64,000 nucleotides of DNA, from assembly GCA_023653785.1 (NCBI GenBank), contig JAMKCH010072445.1:80715-144714 (forward strand), given 5' to 3'. Origin of the DNA: Ophioderma brevispina. Its lineage: Eukaryota > Echinodermata > Ophiuroidea > Amphilepidida > Ophiodermatidae. The notes below the pieces were generated by a model. The model saw nothing but the letters and a program-made list of their open reading frames with translations, had not been told where the DNA came from and searched no databases. This document shows, in pieces, positions 1 through 11,935 of this stretch. Position numbers and translations under genes: made by a program. Numbering within the stretch: the first letter of the stretch is position 1; each line of letters starts with the position of its first letter.

Positions 1-1410
1 GAAGTTAAATCTTATAGAACCGTTGGCCCTAGAGGTTGTGAGGACCACTCAAAATGGCGCAATGGCCACATTGAGGGTTCAGAATACAGTTTTTAACCTA
101 CAGTTTATGTTTTTCAGATTTCAAAAAACCCTAATTTTTTTCAAAAATTCATGTACACACTACAGTTATGAATGAATTCACAAAGTTTTCCCCATGCCAA
201 AACACGAAGGGAGTGGTCACCATACATCTTGGATTTTGCTCTAACTCTGTAAGGGGGGGATAGTTTTTGTGGTAACTAAAGTGTGGTCACAAAACCTGGA
301 GTTTATCCTCAGTTGCTGACTATGAATCGAACAAATTACAATGGGTCAAAAGTGTTCTATGGATGCGGACATGCGTACTGCAGAAAGTAGGAATGTGCAC
401 TCCGTTGAATTATAATTCAACAATGTGAAGGAAGAGGCTCAAAACCCACTGAATAACGTCTGAGAGCGGAAACTTTGATTACACTCATGAAGTAATTTAG
501 TTAATAACTGAAAGTAGGTAATCATCTGTGAAAGGGATACACGGAGATTTTCTAAGGATACAAATTTTTCTAAATATTTTGCACTTGGTGTAGTGATTTC
601 TGTAGACCTCACGAAAACTCTTCCAGAGATTTCTCGGATAAACCTAGAGGACAGAAAAGAAAAACAAAATCAACCAAGCAATCATCGACATCCACGAGTT
701 CAACCGACAAACATCAACAAAATTTGGGCTAACCTTCTTTGATGTGTCCCGAGTATGAAATGGAAGGCAATTAAAACCACCAATCATTCAATTAATCTTA
801 AAAACAAAAACATCCAATTATGAGAAGGTAAGACATCAGGGTAGGGAATTAGAGAACAATGACATTGAGCTTGGAAATATGGTTAAGACTTGCCCGAGAT
901 GTATATTTTCCGCAACGAGTTTGCTGGGAAAATCAATTTAATTGGAAATTTTAAGTCGGCAGCGTACTATGCTGATTCTTCATTATCGTGTTCATGAACT
1001 TCCATTCGTAATTGATCACAACACAAACATGTGCTCATCGCATTTAAGCACATTCTATGATGATGCTGCCAATATAAATAAGATAAGACTAATAAATGTT
1101 GAAACTGTCGATTTATCACTCTTCCTTCAACCGAAAATCTGGATCCAAATTAACTAAGGACCTCTCTTTTTCAGATTTGGATAAGTTAATAAAAATTGCA
1201 CTTTCAGTAAAAAGAAAATCCAGATTAAAACAACATCGAATTTGAAGACAGATATATGGACTAAGTTCATTTAATTCTGCTTATTCGTTTGTCATTTATA
1301 TAATAGCAATTACTCTAGTAGCTCATGGTGGTTTTGTATTGCTAACGCTTTCAGGAATCCACTAATGAAGGTCCAGGAACAATAATTGGTTGGTAACAAT
1401 TCCCACTTAC
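1..1410 (+). repeat. direct tandem duplication, copy A (start outside window)
   Basis: This stretch is repeated, same strand, about 1,459 bases downstream: the ACCGTTGG block at ~21 recurs at ~1,480, and the end block TCATGGTGGTTTTGTAT at ~1,323 recurs at ~2,867. The copies differ by many one-base indels and some substitutions. No protein family is recognisable in the unit. The left boundary lies at or beyond the window start. Confidence 0.85.
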
Positions 1411-1448
1411 GCCGAAATAGCTGAAATTGCCAGGGGGTCACAGCCCTT

Positions 1449-2962
1449 TTGAGCGAAGTACTACTGAATGGATCTACAAAACCGTTGGGCCTAGAAGGTT
1501 GGGAGACCACTCAAAATGTGCGCAATGGCCACATTAGGGGGGGGGGGGGCAGTAATAATTTTATACGTAAAAGTTTATGTTTTAAAGATTTTGTCAAAAA
1601 AAACGATTTCATCATGTTACACAATAAGTTATGAATGAATTCACAAAAGTTTCCATGCAAAACATGAAGGGGAGGTTCACCATACATCTTGGTGGATTTT
1701 GCTCTAACTCTGCTAAGGGATAGTTTTTGTGGTAACTAAAGTGTGGTCACAAACCTGGGTTATCCTCAGTTGACAGACTATGAATCGAACAAATTACAAT
1801 GGGTCAAAGTGTTCTATGATGCGGACATGCGTTACTGCAGAAAAGTAGGGCATGGTGCAACTCCGTGAATTAAATTCCACACTGTGAAGGAAGAGCTTCA
1901 AAACCCACTGAAGAACGTCTGAGAGCGGAAAGCTTTGATTACAATCATGTAAGCCTAATTAAGGTAATAACCTGAAAGTAGGTAATCCTCTTTAAAGGGA
2001 TACACGGAGTTGAGATTTTTCTAAGGATACATTTATAAAAAAAATTATTTTGCAGATTGTGATACTTTGATTTAGTAGAACACCTCCACGAGAACACTTC
2101 CAGAGATTTATTGAACAAATATAGGAAAGAAAAGCAAAATACTACTACTACTAATAATAAAATTAATAACCCCAAACAATAATAAAAGGAATAATAAAAT
2201 AATAATAATAATAATAATAATATAATCAACCAAGCATCTACGCCTACAAACACCTACAAACATCAACAACATTTGGGCTAACCTTATTGATGTGTCCCGG
2301 TATGAATGGTAGGCATAGCCACTAATCATTCAATTAAAACAAAAAACATTCACTATCTATGAGAACGTAAAAAATCATGGTAGGAAATTTTAGCGAAGCC
2401 AAGTGGGACGTATATTGAAGCTGTAAAATGGTATTAAGATTGCCCGAGTTGCATATTTCCGTAATAGATTTTGCCTTGAAATCCAATTTAATGGAACTTT
2501 TAAATCGGCAGCGTACTATGCTATCTTCATTATCGTGTTCATGAACTTCCATTCGTAATTGATCACAACACGAACATGTGCTCATCGCATTTATGCACAT
2601 TCTATGTGTTACTGCAATATAAATAAGACCAAGCTCCTAACTAACTGTTGATGAAACTGTCGTATATCACTCTCCTTTAATGAACAGAAAATAGGGATCC
2701 AAATAACTAAGGCACCTCACTTTTTCAGATTTGATAAGTTAAAAATTGCACTTTCAGTTCAAAAAAAAAATCCAGATAAAAACATCGAATTTGAAGATTT
2801 ACTAAGCTGATTTTATAATTCTGCTTATTCGTTTTGTCAGTGTCTATAATAAGAATTCTCTAGTAACTCATGGTGGTTTTGTATGCAATATATGTCCAGA
2901 GGTAAACTCTTCAGGAATCCACTAATTGAAGGTCCAGGAACAATATTTGGTTGGTAACATAA
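1449..2962 (+). repeat. direct tandem duplication, copy B
   Basis: Second copy of the ~1.46 kb unit. Similarity to copy A begins near GAAGTACTACTGAATGG and is lost at about 2,962, after TTGGTTGGTAACA. A ~40-base segment (about 1,410-1,448) between the copies is not part of the unit. Copy B has a poly-G run (1,543-1,552) and a trinucleotide-rich insert (2,138-2,222) that copy A lacks. Confidence 0.85.
2138..2222. repeat. TAC/TAA trinucleotide-rich microsatellite, only in copy B
   Basis: ACT/AAT-type trinucleotides run through this segment, ending in a pure ATA/TAA run at ~2,200-2,222. In copy A the flanking sequences (GAAAAACAAAAT and CAACCAAGCA, ~660-690) are directly adjacent, so this is an insertion or expansion specific to copy B. 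Confidence 0.8.
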
Positions 2963-4089
2963 TCCACACAAACGATATGAAACCAATTTAAAACAAATCG
3001 ATCATTAGAAATATTTCCCCCATGATGACCTTGAACAGTTTTGGCCTGTCGTTCAAATACAAAAGGTTGTATATATAGCAAACTATACCTTTTTTTTAAT
3101 CCTTAGGACCAAAGGAACGTGTCTATTCAGCTTTTAAACTTGTATGAAAAATTTAGGAATTTTACCCCTGTTAAATTGCCCCTTGCCCTATCTCAAAATG
3201 CTACAGGATGCCCCCCCCAAATTGTCATCAAGATTTGGAACCAGCAGGTCAATGTTGCCTTTACAAGCCATCAAAACATTTTGCGTAGACTCTTTTGCAA
3301 GGTCATAAGGGCCTGCTGCAGGACTATTCTCATCTGAATGATCCAGAATCATTCACTGTGATGCATGGCCATTACAGATAACTACTTCCAAAAGCATCCA
3401 AATTGACAGTGCATGATTATTCAAGTATGATCATCTTTGGTCAATGTAACTTGGTTATTATCCGATGTTGTAAATAGGCCTACCAAGCTTTAAAATGATA
3501 TAACGGGAGAGGGGGATGACCATGAGTATAACACTAAAGTAGATTTTTTCCCAGTTTGGCCTGATATTTGAACAAAAAACTGTTTTCAAGTATTATAAAA
3601 TCACACGATTAAATATATATTTCATTGAGTCTAAGTATTCTTTTGCACGACAACATCCCATCCTTAAATGAGCTAATTAAAATACATGATACACAAAGTA
3701 GATGTGATTAGTCATTTGTTAAAAACATACCACAATGCTTCACAGAATTACAACATCGTGGTCATGCGTGGAATTTTACTTATTGTTAACTGAAAAGTAC
3801 ACAGGGATTTTCAATTTCGGCTTTTGGTCTGTGCATTTATAGTTTTGTATTGCAGATTAGATTAATTATTATTAATACATGATCGTCTTTATTTTATTTA
3901 CGTTATTATTTTCTTTAAACATTTATACAATTACTATTATTCTGCAATAAAGTGATGCAATTGTTAGCTGCTGAAGTCATAATGGCAAACATTTTCAAAA
4001 TGTGTTGAATTGGTTTATAAAGCCGAATAGAATCCCTACCATATGTCTCAGTGTGACCCAATAAAACTGAATCATTTACATTATTTCCT
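2963..4089. other. AT-rich non-coding DNA with one dispersed-repeat module
   Basis: No gene was recognised. At about 3,015-3,165 there is a module (GACCTTGAAC ... GCAAACTATACC) that recurs at 24,250-24,400 and, inverted, at 23,920-24,000, so it is a dispersed repeat. The remainder shows no structure that I can support. Short open frames here resemble no known family. Confidence 0.5.
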
Positions 4090-5880
4090 ATTAACGTATC
4101 TATATAGTCCACTTAATCTACGGTATGACCTGGACAAAATTGCTACAGAAGGTTTTCTTGCTGTAACTTGTTGTACAAACCCTCCCGAACAACATATCAA
4201 AAAGGTAGAAAAAAGGAAGCATGGCAAGACATGCTAATTTGCATAACCCTATGGTGGGCCTTTTTGCCTATATTTTGGTTATTATACAATATATTAAAAG
4301 GGGACGACCCAATTTAAGTAAATAAAGTTTTCATCTTGATAGAATGGTCTTCACCCCTAAACCCCATCTGTAGAGTTTTGCGCTGATATTTCAACCCGTT
4401 TTCATGTGAGAGTTAAAAACATGATCATTTTAGCACTCTGTGTAAAATTGATATCGGGTGACCAAAATGGGGGTACATTTTCGCTCATAACTTCCAAACC
4501 AAATATCCTTTAGCCCTAAGATTTCACAGGGTAAATGAGAAAAATAGTAGCTTTCTACAAACACCAAAATGTTGACCACTTCCGGTAAAATCTTGGAGTA
4601 TGGGAACGATGCTATTAGCGATCAGGCCACGGCCCTTTAACTCTTGAGTCGTTCTTGCTGTCCAACATAGGACCCGAGGTACTGAGGTCTAATCTTTTTG
4701 AGTTGGGTACGTGTGTAGTGCAGAGAGGTTGATGGTTGTGTCATGATCCTCATGGAGGTCAGTATTCCGTTCGTCTCTTTGCCATTTTGATGTCGGCTAA
4801 CTATCTGCGCATTATCAAATGATTGCTTGTAGGAGATCGTGCGCAGCAATATCACATCCCCGTTAGCATGGTCATGTTAGGCTGCGTAGCCAGTTCTGTG
4901 AGATGCGACTTGGTATGACCCGTTCTAGAATGCTGGACCACCTTTCATCCTGCTGCCCTACCTCTACCCAGACTATTACCAATTGACCCCTTTTTAAAAT
5001 GTTCAATTACGAGTACTCAATGACCCCCTTTTTCTTCTTTTCTGCTATCCACATTTATCACAAGTTTGCATAAATATCAAGTGTTTAAAGAATTTGAACA
5101 TCCAAATTCGAATTTTCGCAGCCTACGTGCCACCCATTTTTAAAATTTTATAATTTCATGGGAGCAATTTTAATAAAGATTGACAATTTGAACTCTGGAA
5201 AAGAGCACGTCGTATTTTAACTTAAGGTGTTAAATTTAGAGGTGGATGACCCAATTTTATTTCAGCTTGTGTGTCCGGAATGACCCTGTATATTTTGGGG
5301 TACATTTTATGTGAAAGACCCGGGAAAGGACCCTATCTTCCACCTGTCCGAGGCACATACCCATCACGTTCACATATGGAGTGCCCCAGGCACTAGTTGA
5401 CCCAATGTGTATGAATGAATACTCTTTGATAATAATTTGCTAGCTAAATATCTACCCACCCGATTACAGTCGGAAAAACTCATCTAGGAAGCAAAATTAA
5501 TGTGGGCGGGAAAAATTGCGGCAATCTTGAATAAGGACCATCACTTCCATTTTAATATAACCGAAATGGCAAGTCTACACACCTTGCAGGCATAGCAATG
5601 CAAAACATGTTCAAATAAAAACAGAAACTGGAAAATTTTCCTACAATGTATTATGAGCAATTAGACTTTGTCAAAAATATTGGCGTATACGTCCACGTAG
5701 ATAAATGCAAATTAGCAGGTCTTTGCCAAGCTTCCTTTCTACCTTTTTTGATATGTTGTTTGGGAGTTTTTTACTGTAGTTACAGCAAGAAAAAACCGTC
5801 GTAGCAAAATGTTTGTCCAGGTGTACCTAGTTTTTTTCATAGATTGAGTGGCCTAATAGAATTAAAGGTGCCCACCTCAT
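4090..5880. mobile_element. inverted-repeat element with ~120-150 bp arms
   Basis: The segment at about 4,095-4,245 is the reverse complement, with small differences, of about 5,700-5,855. Shared blocks, read inward, are CCACT.AATCTA, ACCTGGACAAA, GCTACxxxGGTTTT, TTGCTGTAACT, AACAACATATCAAAAA.GG and GCTAATTTGCAT. The arms point inward as in a terminal-inverted-repeat transposon. No transposase was recognised between them, so it would be non-autonomous. A TTAA element (4,298-4,636) is nested inside. The alternative is two independent copies of one repeat in opposite orientation. The exact termini and target duplication are not resolved. Confidence 0.6.
4298..4636 (+). mobile_element. TTAA-flanked MITE, family 1, copy 1
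   Basis: The element is flanked by TTAA at 4,294-4,297 and 4,637-4,640. The ends are short imperfect inverted repeats (TTAAAAGGGG ... GGCCCTTTAA). Internal blocks (CATCTTGAT, GACCAAAATGGG, CTCATAACTTCCAAACCAAAT, CACAGGGTAAATGA, TGTTGACCA, ATTAGCGATCAGGCC) recur in the same order at 50,577-50,880, 52,513-52,815 and 62,873-63,190. A TTAA target duplication is typical of piggyBac-superfamily insertions; the assignment to that superfamily is inference. Confidence 0.7.
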
Positions 5881-6069
5881 TACAACACATAATTTCAGCG
5901 TTTTAAAGGAGAGGCCTTCGCCAGCATTTTAGTTGATCGACATAATTATGTGAACGGTAATTGCGTGATTATACAATTAGCTCACTAGAATAATTGTCAT
6001 TTCCTCAACCGTAAACAATGATATTTTAGCCGTAGCGTCATAATGGAAAAGAGGTCAGCCAAAATACTT

Positions 6070-6440
6070 GAAGATAAGATGAGAAGAGACTTACTGGAAT
6101 TTGGACCAAAAAGAAAACGAAATGAAACAGGATCAGTGCACCCATGGGTTTACACGCTTTTTTATAGATTCCGTCATGTACAAGGTTTATGGTTAAGGCG
6201 GAATAAAGCGTGTAATCCAACGGGTTGCAAAGCCTTGTTCGTTCAGTTCGTTGCGCCAAATACAGTAGGCCGATGAGAAAAATAAAAGGTTTATTAAGCT
6301 TACTGGATTTTACGCAACGAAACGACACAGGCTCAGGAATCCATGGGATTACACGATCATTTGTCATTGTATTAAAAATGTATGATTAACAGAATAACGC
6401 GTGTAATCAAATGTGGTGCGCTGAGCATGTTTCGTTTGAA
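6070..6440 (+). repeat. two direct copies of a ~195 bp hairpin-forming module
   Basis: The blocks GATGAGAA, TTACTGGA, AACGAAA.GA.ACAGG, CCATGGG.TTACACG and CGTGTAATC appear at ~6,076-6,215 and again at ~6,271-6,400. Within each copy the TTACACG block near the start is the reverse complement of the CGTGTAA block near the end, so each copy could fold as a hairpin. A short reading frame through the first copy is not protein-like. Confidence 0.6.
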
Positions 6441-9400
6441 AACGGATTTGTCAATGCAAAACAGTATCAGTCATGTTATTGCTGATTGTTTAGAGCGGAC
6501 TTCAGCCTAACTTTGACGGTTCTAACATGGTAATTTTTTCCCGTGCGAGAGTGGTTATTTTATAGGGCTGTTCTTCGTGATGCTGAAATAAGCCAAATTT
6601 ACTGAGTGCCTTGATAGTCACAACTGCAATTTGATCGCTTGTGGAAAGTGTTGCACGAGATACAATGCCTGTATTGTTTGAATAAAATGATTTATTGCAA
6701 TATCATGTATTTGAATTGCAAGTAAAATTTATGTTTATTGTATGATTCAACTTTAATACGAAACGGAAAACAACATTTTTTGCAATGAATTAAATACAAC
6801 TCCAAAAATCTGGCATAAAAATTCTTAGATAAAATGCGATCCATTAGTTCATACATGATGAAAATATAGATTTATGTCGAAGTATTATCTACGGTATATT
6901 CAGCAATAATGCACATACAATGACTGTATTCTCACAGCTCTTGTGAATATATTGCTGCGTTAATGGCGTAAATCACTCAAATTCATAACTTCAAACATTT
7001 GATTCTGGTGCAAATGGTTTGACAAAGACAGTCTTTTAACTGTGAAAAGTGTATTAGACGGCCTCTAAAGTGTTATCGACACGTAATGGTGTGCATCGTT
7101 TACAAAAGATAAAAATTGTATGGGATAAATGAAATGAGCAATCATGTTTAGCTTCATAAATGTACGTTAAGTTCAACATCTGACAAAAATCGCTACATGA
7201 ATCCTATTGGAAAGCAAGATACTGATCGATCCCGATCCATAATGAACCAAGGTTTCATTTGTAAAGAGCATTTTAATTTGCATTGCCTAGCGAGGGTTAG
7301 TGTTCATATATCAGACCAATGCGATTAATGGCCGACGATGATCATGACGATGACAAGGACGTCATGGTGACGATGCCTTTCTTGAGCGTGACGGCAGCAG
7401 ACTAAATGTGTGTAGTTGGTGGAGCCGCTCACTGTTGGACAGGTTGGGAGTGTTGGGATGTGAGAAGTCTTGACGACAACAAGGAGGACCAGGGCGGAAG
7501 CCTGTTAATTGTTGCTGCAATATGCTGATGCTCTCTTGTCCATGCCGTAGAGAGTGAAACTAATGTTACATTTGAACTATACACTTGTCCCTACAAGATT
7601 AAAATGCCCTAAGAGTTCTGTAAGCGCTACATTAATTGATAGTATAGCAGCCTACGCCATGCCAAACTTAGAGGGTGTTTTTAATGCGCAATATTTGGAA
7701 ATAATGGTTCTCATGAAGTATATTGTTGAATTCCGTGTGCATATTTTTCTGCAATGTTTTAATTACCATGTATGAGTTTTTCATCCCGTTCAAAGGTGGC
7801 GATCAGAAAGTACCGTATCTTTGATGATCTACTTGTGAAACTGGGTGTCACATGAACCTGTAAATGCAAACCTTTTTACATTTTTTACCCTTTTCAGCGT
7901 TAGTTTAAGAGTGACACAGAGCCCTCACTATATCTGTCAAAATTAAGTTGATCAATTCACCCAAGAAGTGAAGGACGCATTCTATATTTATTTATAGGAA
8001 GTAGTATCTCTCTTAAAAATCAAAGATTGAAAAATCATCTAAAAAGATTGAGTTGAGGAAAAGTCTAAACGGTGTGTGGACTTACAGAAAACTCTTTTAG
8101 AAAACTCTTTTACAGAAAACTCTTTGTAACTTAAAGTGTACAAATAGTCATTTAATTTTTGCCATCACATTCACTTTTGCAAGGCCTGTAGTGAACAATG
8201 ATCTAGTAATCCAAAATCAAGGAAAATCTGATTAATTCTATCAATTATTAATTGGGGTATCTACGTGGATAACGCATGTTACAATGGAAATGCATAGATG
8301 ATAATGTAGGTACGTGACAACGCATTGATAACGTTCACTAACGTTCAGCAATGAAATGTGTTTTGTTTGTTGTCTTAAGCTCACACTAACTAAATAGATT
8401 TTCTTATGAAATTCACATTCTACTTTCCACATGTATTATCCATTTTTTTCCCCTTCAATAACAACTGGCCTAAACTTAAAGTTGACTAAGATCATTTACG
8501 ACGACATCACACACCATCGGCAATGACTTTGAAGCGTGTGCAAATTGAAGACATTCCCTGAAACTTCAAATTCAATGATTAGAAATCGTACTCTAAATAA
8601 TGCTATCAGACTAAGGGTTATTGGGCTGATTGAATGTCGGCAGAAAGAGCTTCAAACAGATTGACACGCGAGCACTGACACACACCTGACTCTTTACCTG
8701 TGGGGGAAAACAGACCAAAACTAACACCCTTGCACTTACTCGTTATTCTCTGCATTCGCCATATTTTTCATCGACTATAATTGGAAAAATCTGATCAATC
8801 CGTTGAATCGTTCATCAATCATATGCATAATGCCTTCCTGCCTTATATAATTCCCGAGCCATGCAATTAAATACCGCTGTCACTCCTCAACTGGGATCAC
8901 GGAGAAATTACCAAGTGGGGCTCTTCATCTCAGGCTCCTGCACGCCGAAACACTCGTGCGCGGATGTAATGATCGAAGTGTTCAATTGGTCTTTGTAGTG
9001 TGTGTTCACCCTTTAAGCGTCTGTTCGCGCGTCGTTCGTTTTTGACGAGCGATTTCTTGGTTCGCTGACCCCGTTTAAGGTGGTTACCGGCAAATCAGAT
9101 TGTTACGTCCCGTGGATTGCTGCCTGAATATTGTACTGCCGCGGTAATAGCTATAAATAAAAAATTCTCACGTATAGTTTGGTGCGCAGGTTTTTTTCTC
9201 GTCTCGTGGTCTCATATTATCATGAACGCAGATTTGTCCTTTTTCATGATAACATAAATTGTTCGTGTGCATTTCAGTATATTTGCATTCATACAATTGT
9301 CGTTGTGATGGTTAGCTGCGCGTCACTTATTTCACATCATCTAATTAAATTCTACGCTATGTGTTTTTAATAGAGTTGCTCTTGACTGACCCCGCTTAAC

Positions 9401-11819
9401 GCCATGGGTCGAAATTGGGGATAATATATGTAGATTAAATCATGATTAAAGGTAGTGTGTACATTTCAATTTGCCTTACTGGATAACCGACATGTATGAT
9501 TATGATCATGCCACTATTCGTTAGCTCTTCGAACAATTGGATATAAGTGGCTGCCATGCATAGTTCAAATGTTAGTGACGAGCTATAAGAAGTCGCCCAT
9601 TTTGGTATGGTGTCATTTCGTGTTTACGACCTCGTCGCTTCTGAATGGCATTCTCGATAGCATTCACATCGTACAAGACAGTTTTGGTTTAATCTCATTA
9701 TTGGTGATTAACTGTCTCAAATGCTTGAAATAGCTTTAAGATTATGTTTACGTAGACAATAGTGCTTTGTAAACTATTATTTAGGGTGACGAACACATTA
9801 AAAGTAACTGTAAGAATCACTCAAACAAATGTCATTTGTCCTTGTCCCTTAAATAACGTTTTGGGGTGGCATGTAAGATACTTGTTTTCTGATTGGACAC
9901 ATCGCGAATACAATTACATGCAGATGTCTATAAAACGGAAATGGGTTAAAATGAAATGGGTAAAATATTTACTGAAATTTGATCAAGCTTGCGAGATACA
10001 TGGGCTCAAATAAGATCCCTGTGAGTCCAAAATACCCATCACGCAATGCCATAGCACTGTATAAGTTTGAGGCAATCGGGAAATTCTCCGCGACCGATAA
10101 ATGTACTTCGTATCAAAGTCCAAATCTAAGGTATAACAAGATTCGAGGTGCCACCAAAACAGATATTATCATGAGCATTCGTCTCATTATCAAGGTTCAC
10201 CATGTTACCATACTTATTTTACTGACATCGGATCTGGGAATGCCGAAAACACACTTTGTCTTCGTTGTTGAATTAACCCCCCCCCCAAAACAACGACTCT
10301 GCACCGTCATTATTCGGCTTAATGTCTTCTTACTAAGCAAAATCGTTCCATGGGTCACAGCCAGCGTGGTTTTGGTGCGATAGGTAATTCGAAATCATTT
10401 TTTTATAGCATCGTGGTATTTCTAACCGTATAGTTTCCGCAAATTAGTGTAGAAAAACTGCTGAAATCAAACTTAAAACCAAGCATGCTTACGCCAGTCT
10501 CTACTCCATTAGCAAGATAACCCTAGCATTTATGATGAAGCACAAGATCATTATCCTGTATCAATGTCGAGATCCGTGTTGAGATTTTTCGGTTACTTTC
10601 CCGGTTACGTTCTGGCCATTCCATTCAGCAAACGCAGTGTTTGCCGCATTGGTTTGTAATCTAGACCTTTTCCCCTTTTTAACCATCGTGACTTTTTTAG
10701 GACGAGCACTCTTTCCATCATCCGAGTTTTATTCGTCAAATGTGTGAATTGCTTCAGCGCTTTTCGAACTCATGAGCACATAATAACGCAGTGACGTGTT
10801 TCTACTACGCGAACCCTGTCAAAGAACGTGTGGGTTAGACTCAGTTGGCGATAAAAAAAGTTAACCATTTTTATTGAAAAAATAATCAAATATGTTTGTG
10901 ACTTGTTATGTAACTAAAGTGTGCCCTTTGAGTAACATGAAAAATAATGGTTCAAATTTGACATGAGTGCGAATGGCAAAAATGGCTGATGATGCGAATT
11001 ATTATAATGACAATGTACTGTAGGAAACCCCGTTGGAATTTAAAATGATTCCTTGCGCTCTATATGTTATTTTCTTTCGAGTTGAGGAAGCATGTCTGTT
11101 TGCTATGAAAATTGATAAGGTCAGGGGTCATCCTTCAAACTCTATTTGTTCAAGAAATGTGGCCAAGTAGTTTTTAAACATGTCCTGCGTCCTGTCACAA
11201 TCATCAAAGGATGAAATAAATTTAAGTTTTTCATATCGATTACGTTATTACACTATTTCAATTACGTCTGTTCAATTATGGTGTGTATAACTACCAAATT
11301 AATGTCTTTAACAATAATGATTGATACCTACAAGTGTCTCATAGGTTAACAGTAAAATAATGTGCATAGAATTTTTTTGTTGGTGTAGATCTGAAAGTGG
11401 CAAAATATGGAATGTTAATGATAAGCATCGAAATATGAGCGATTATAGGGGCGAGGCCGATTAAATGTAATTGCAATAGTGCGTCTTTATAAATTGTTTT
11501 GAATGTGTTATAATAATCACAACAAGAACAAGAACACAACAATTAAAAATAGCTTTTATTTAAACACGGTTTTAAGACACAAGGTTTAGAAAACCGACGT
11601 AATGCAGGTGCGGTAACTGCAGTGATAGCACCCATTACCACTGTGGTTCAGAAATGTCATATTCCAAGGCCACGCGATCGATATCGGCGGAGATTCATTC
11701 CTGACTGGGCAGGGCGTTTCTCACTGCATACCGCATCTGCATACGCGCTTGTATTCTAAACCTCGTAACTTTCACGTGATCCACCCGGAATGTCTAAATA
11801 TTTGGTAAAATTTTCTGGA
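6441..11819. other. long AT-rich stretch, no gene recognised
   Basis: I found no coding exon, RNA gene or clear transposon end here. A short perfect tandem lies at 8,081-8,125: three copies of AGAAAACTCTTT in a row. Reading frames such as 9,979-10,383 (134 codons) have no recognisable domain, start context or repeated structure, and I do not call them genes. A poly-C run lies at ~10,279-10,287. Confidence 0.5.
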
Positions 11820-11935
11820 ATTGCTTAAAGCAAATATAGTCTTAGAATTCTCATAAGTTACTTTTTCCAACTGAAGAATGACAGCCTGATGGAGAAACGG
11901 CAGAGTGTCAAAGAATAGGATTCTCACTCAATTCC
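11820..11935 (+). repeat. dispersed repeat, paired with 33,930-34,025
   Basis: The blocks TAGAATTCTC, TTACTTTTT, CAACTGAAGAAT and CAGTGT/GAGTGTCAAAG occur in the same order and spacing at 33,950-34,025. Identity is clearly above chance but imperfect. No ends were defined. Confidence 0.6.

Noticed and set aside
4637..4855. 72-codon minus-strand frame, considered as a possible transposon protein piece
   Set aside because: No transposase or reverse-transcriptase motif could be recognised.
7320..7500. GATGATCATGACGATGAC-rich patch considered as a coding Asp-rich segment
   Set aside because: Frames are interrupted quickly and there is no second line of support.
9979..10383. 134-codon open frame
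   Set aside because: Unrecognised, passes through a poly-C run, no supporting context.
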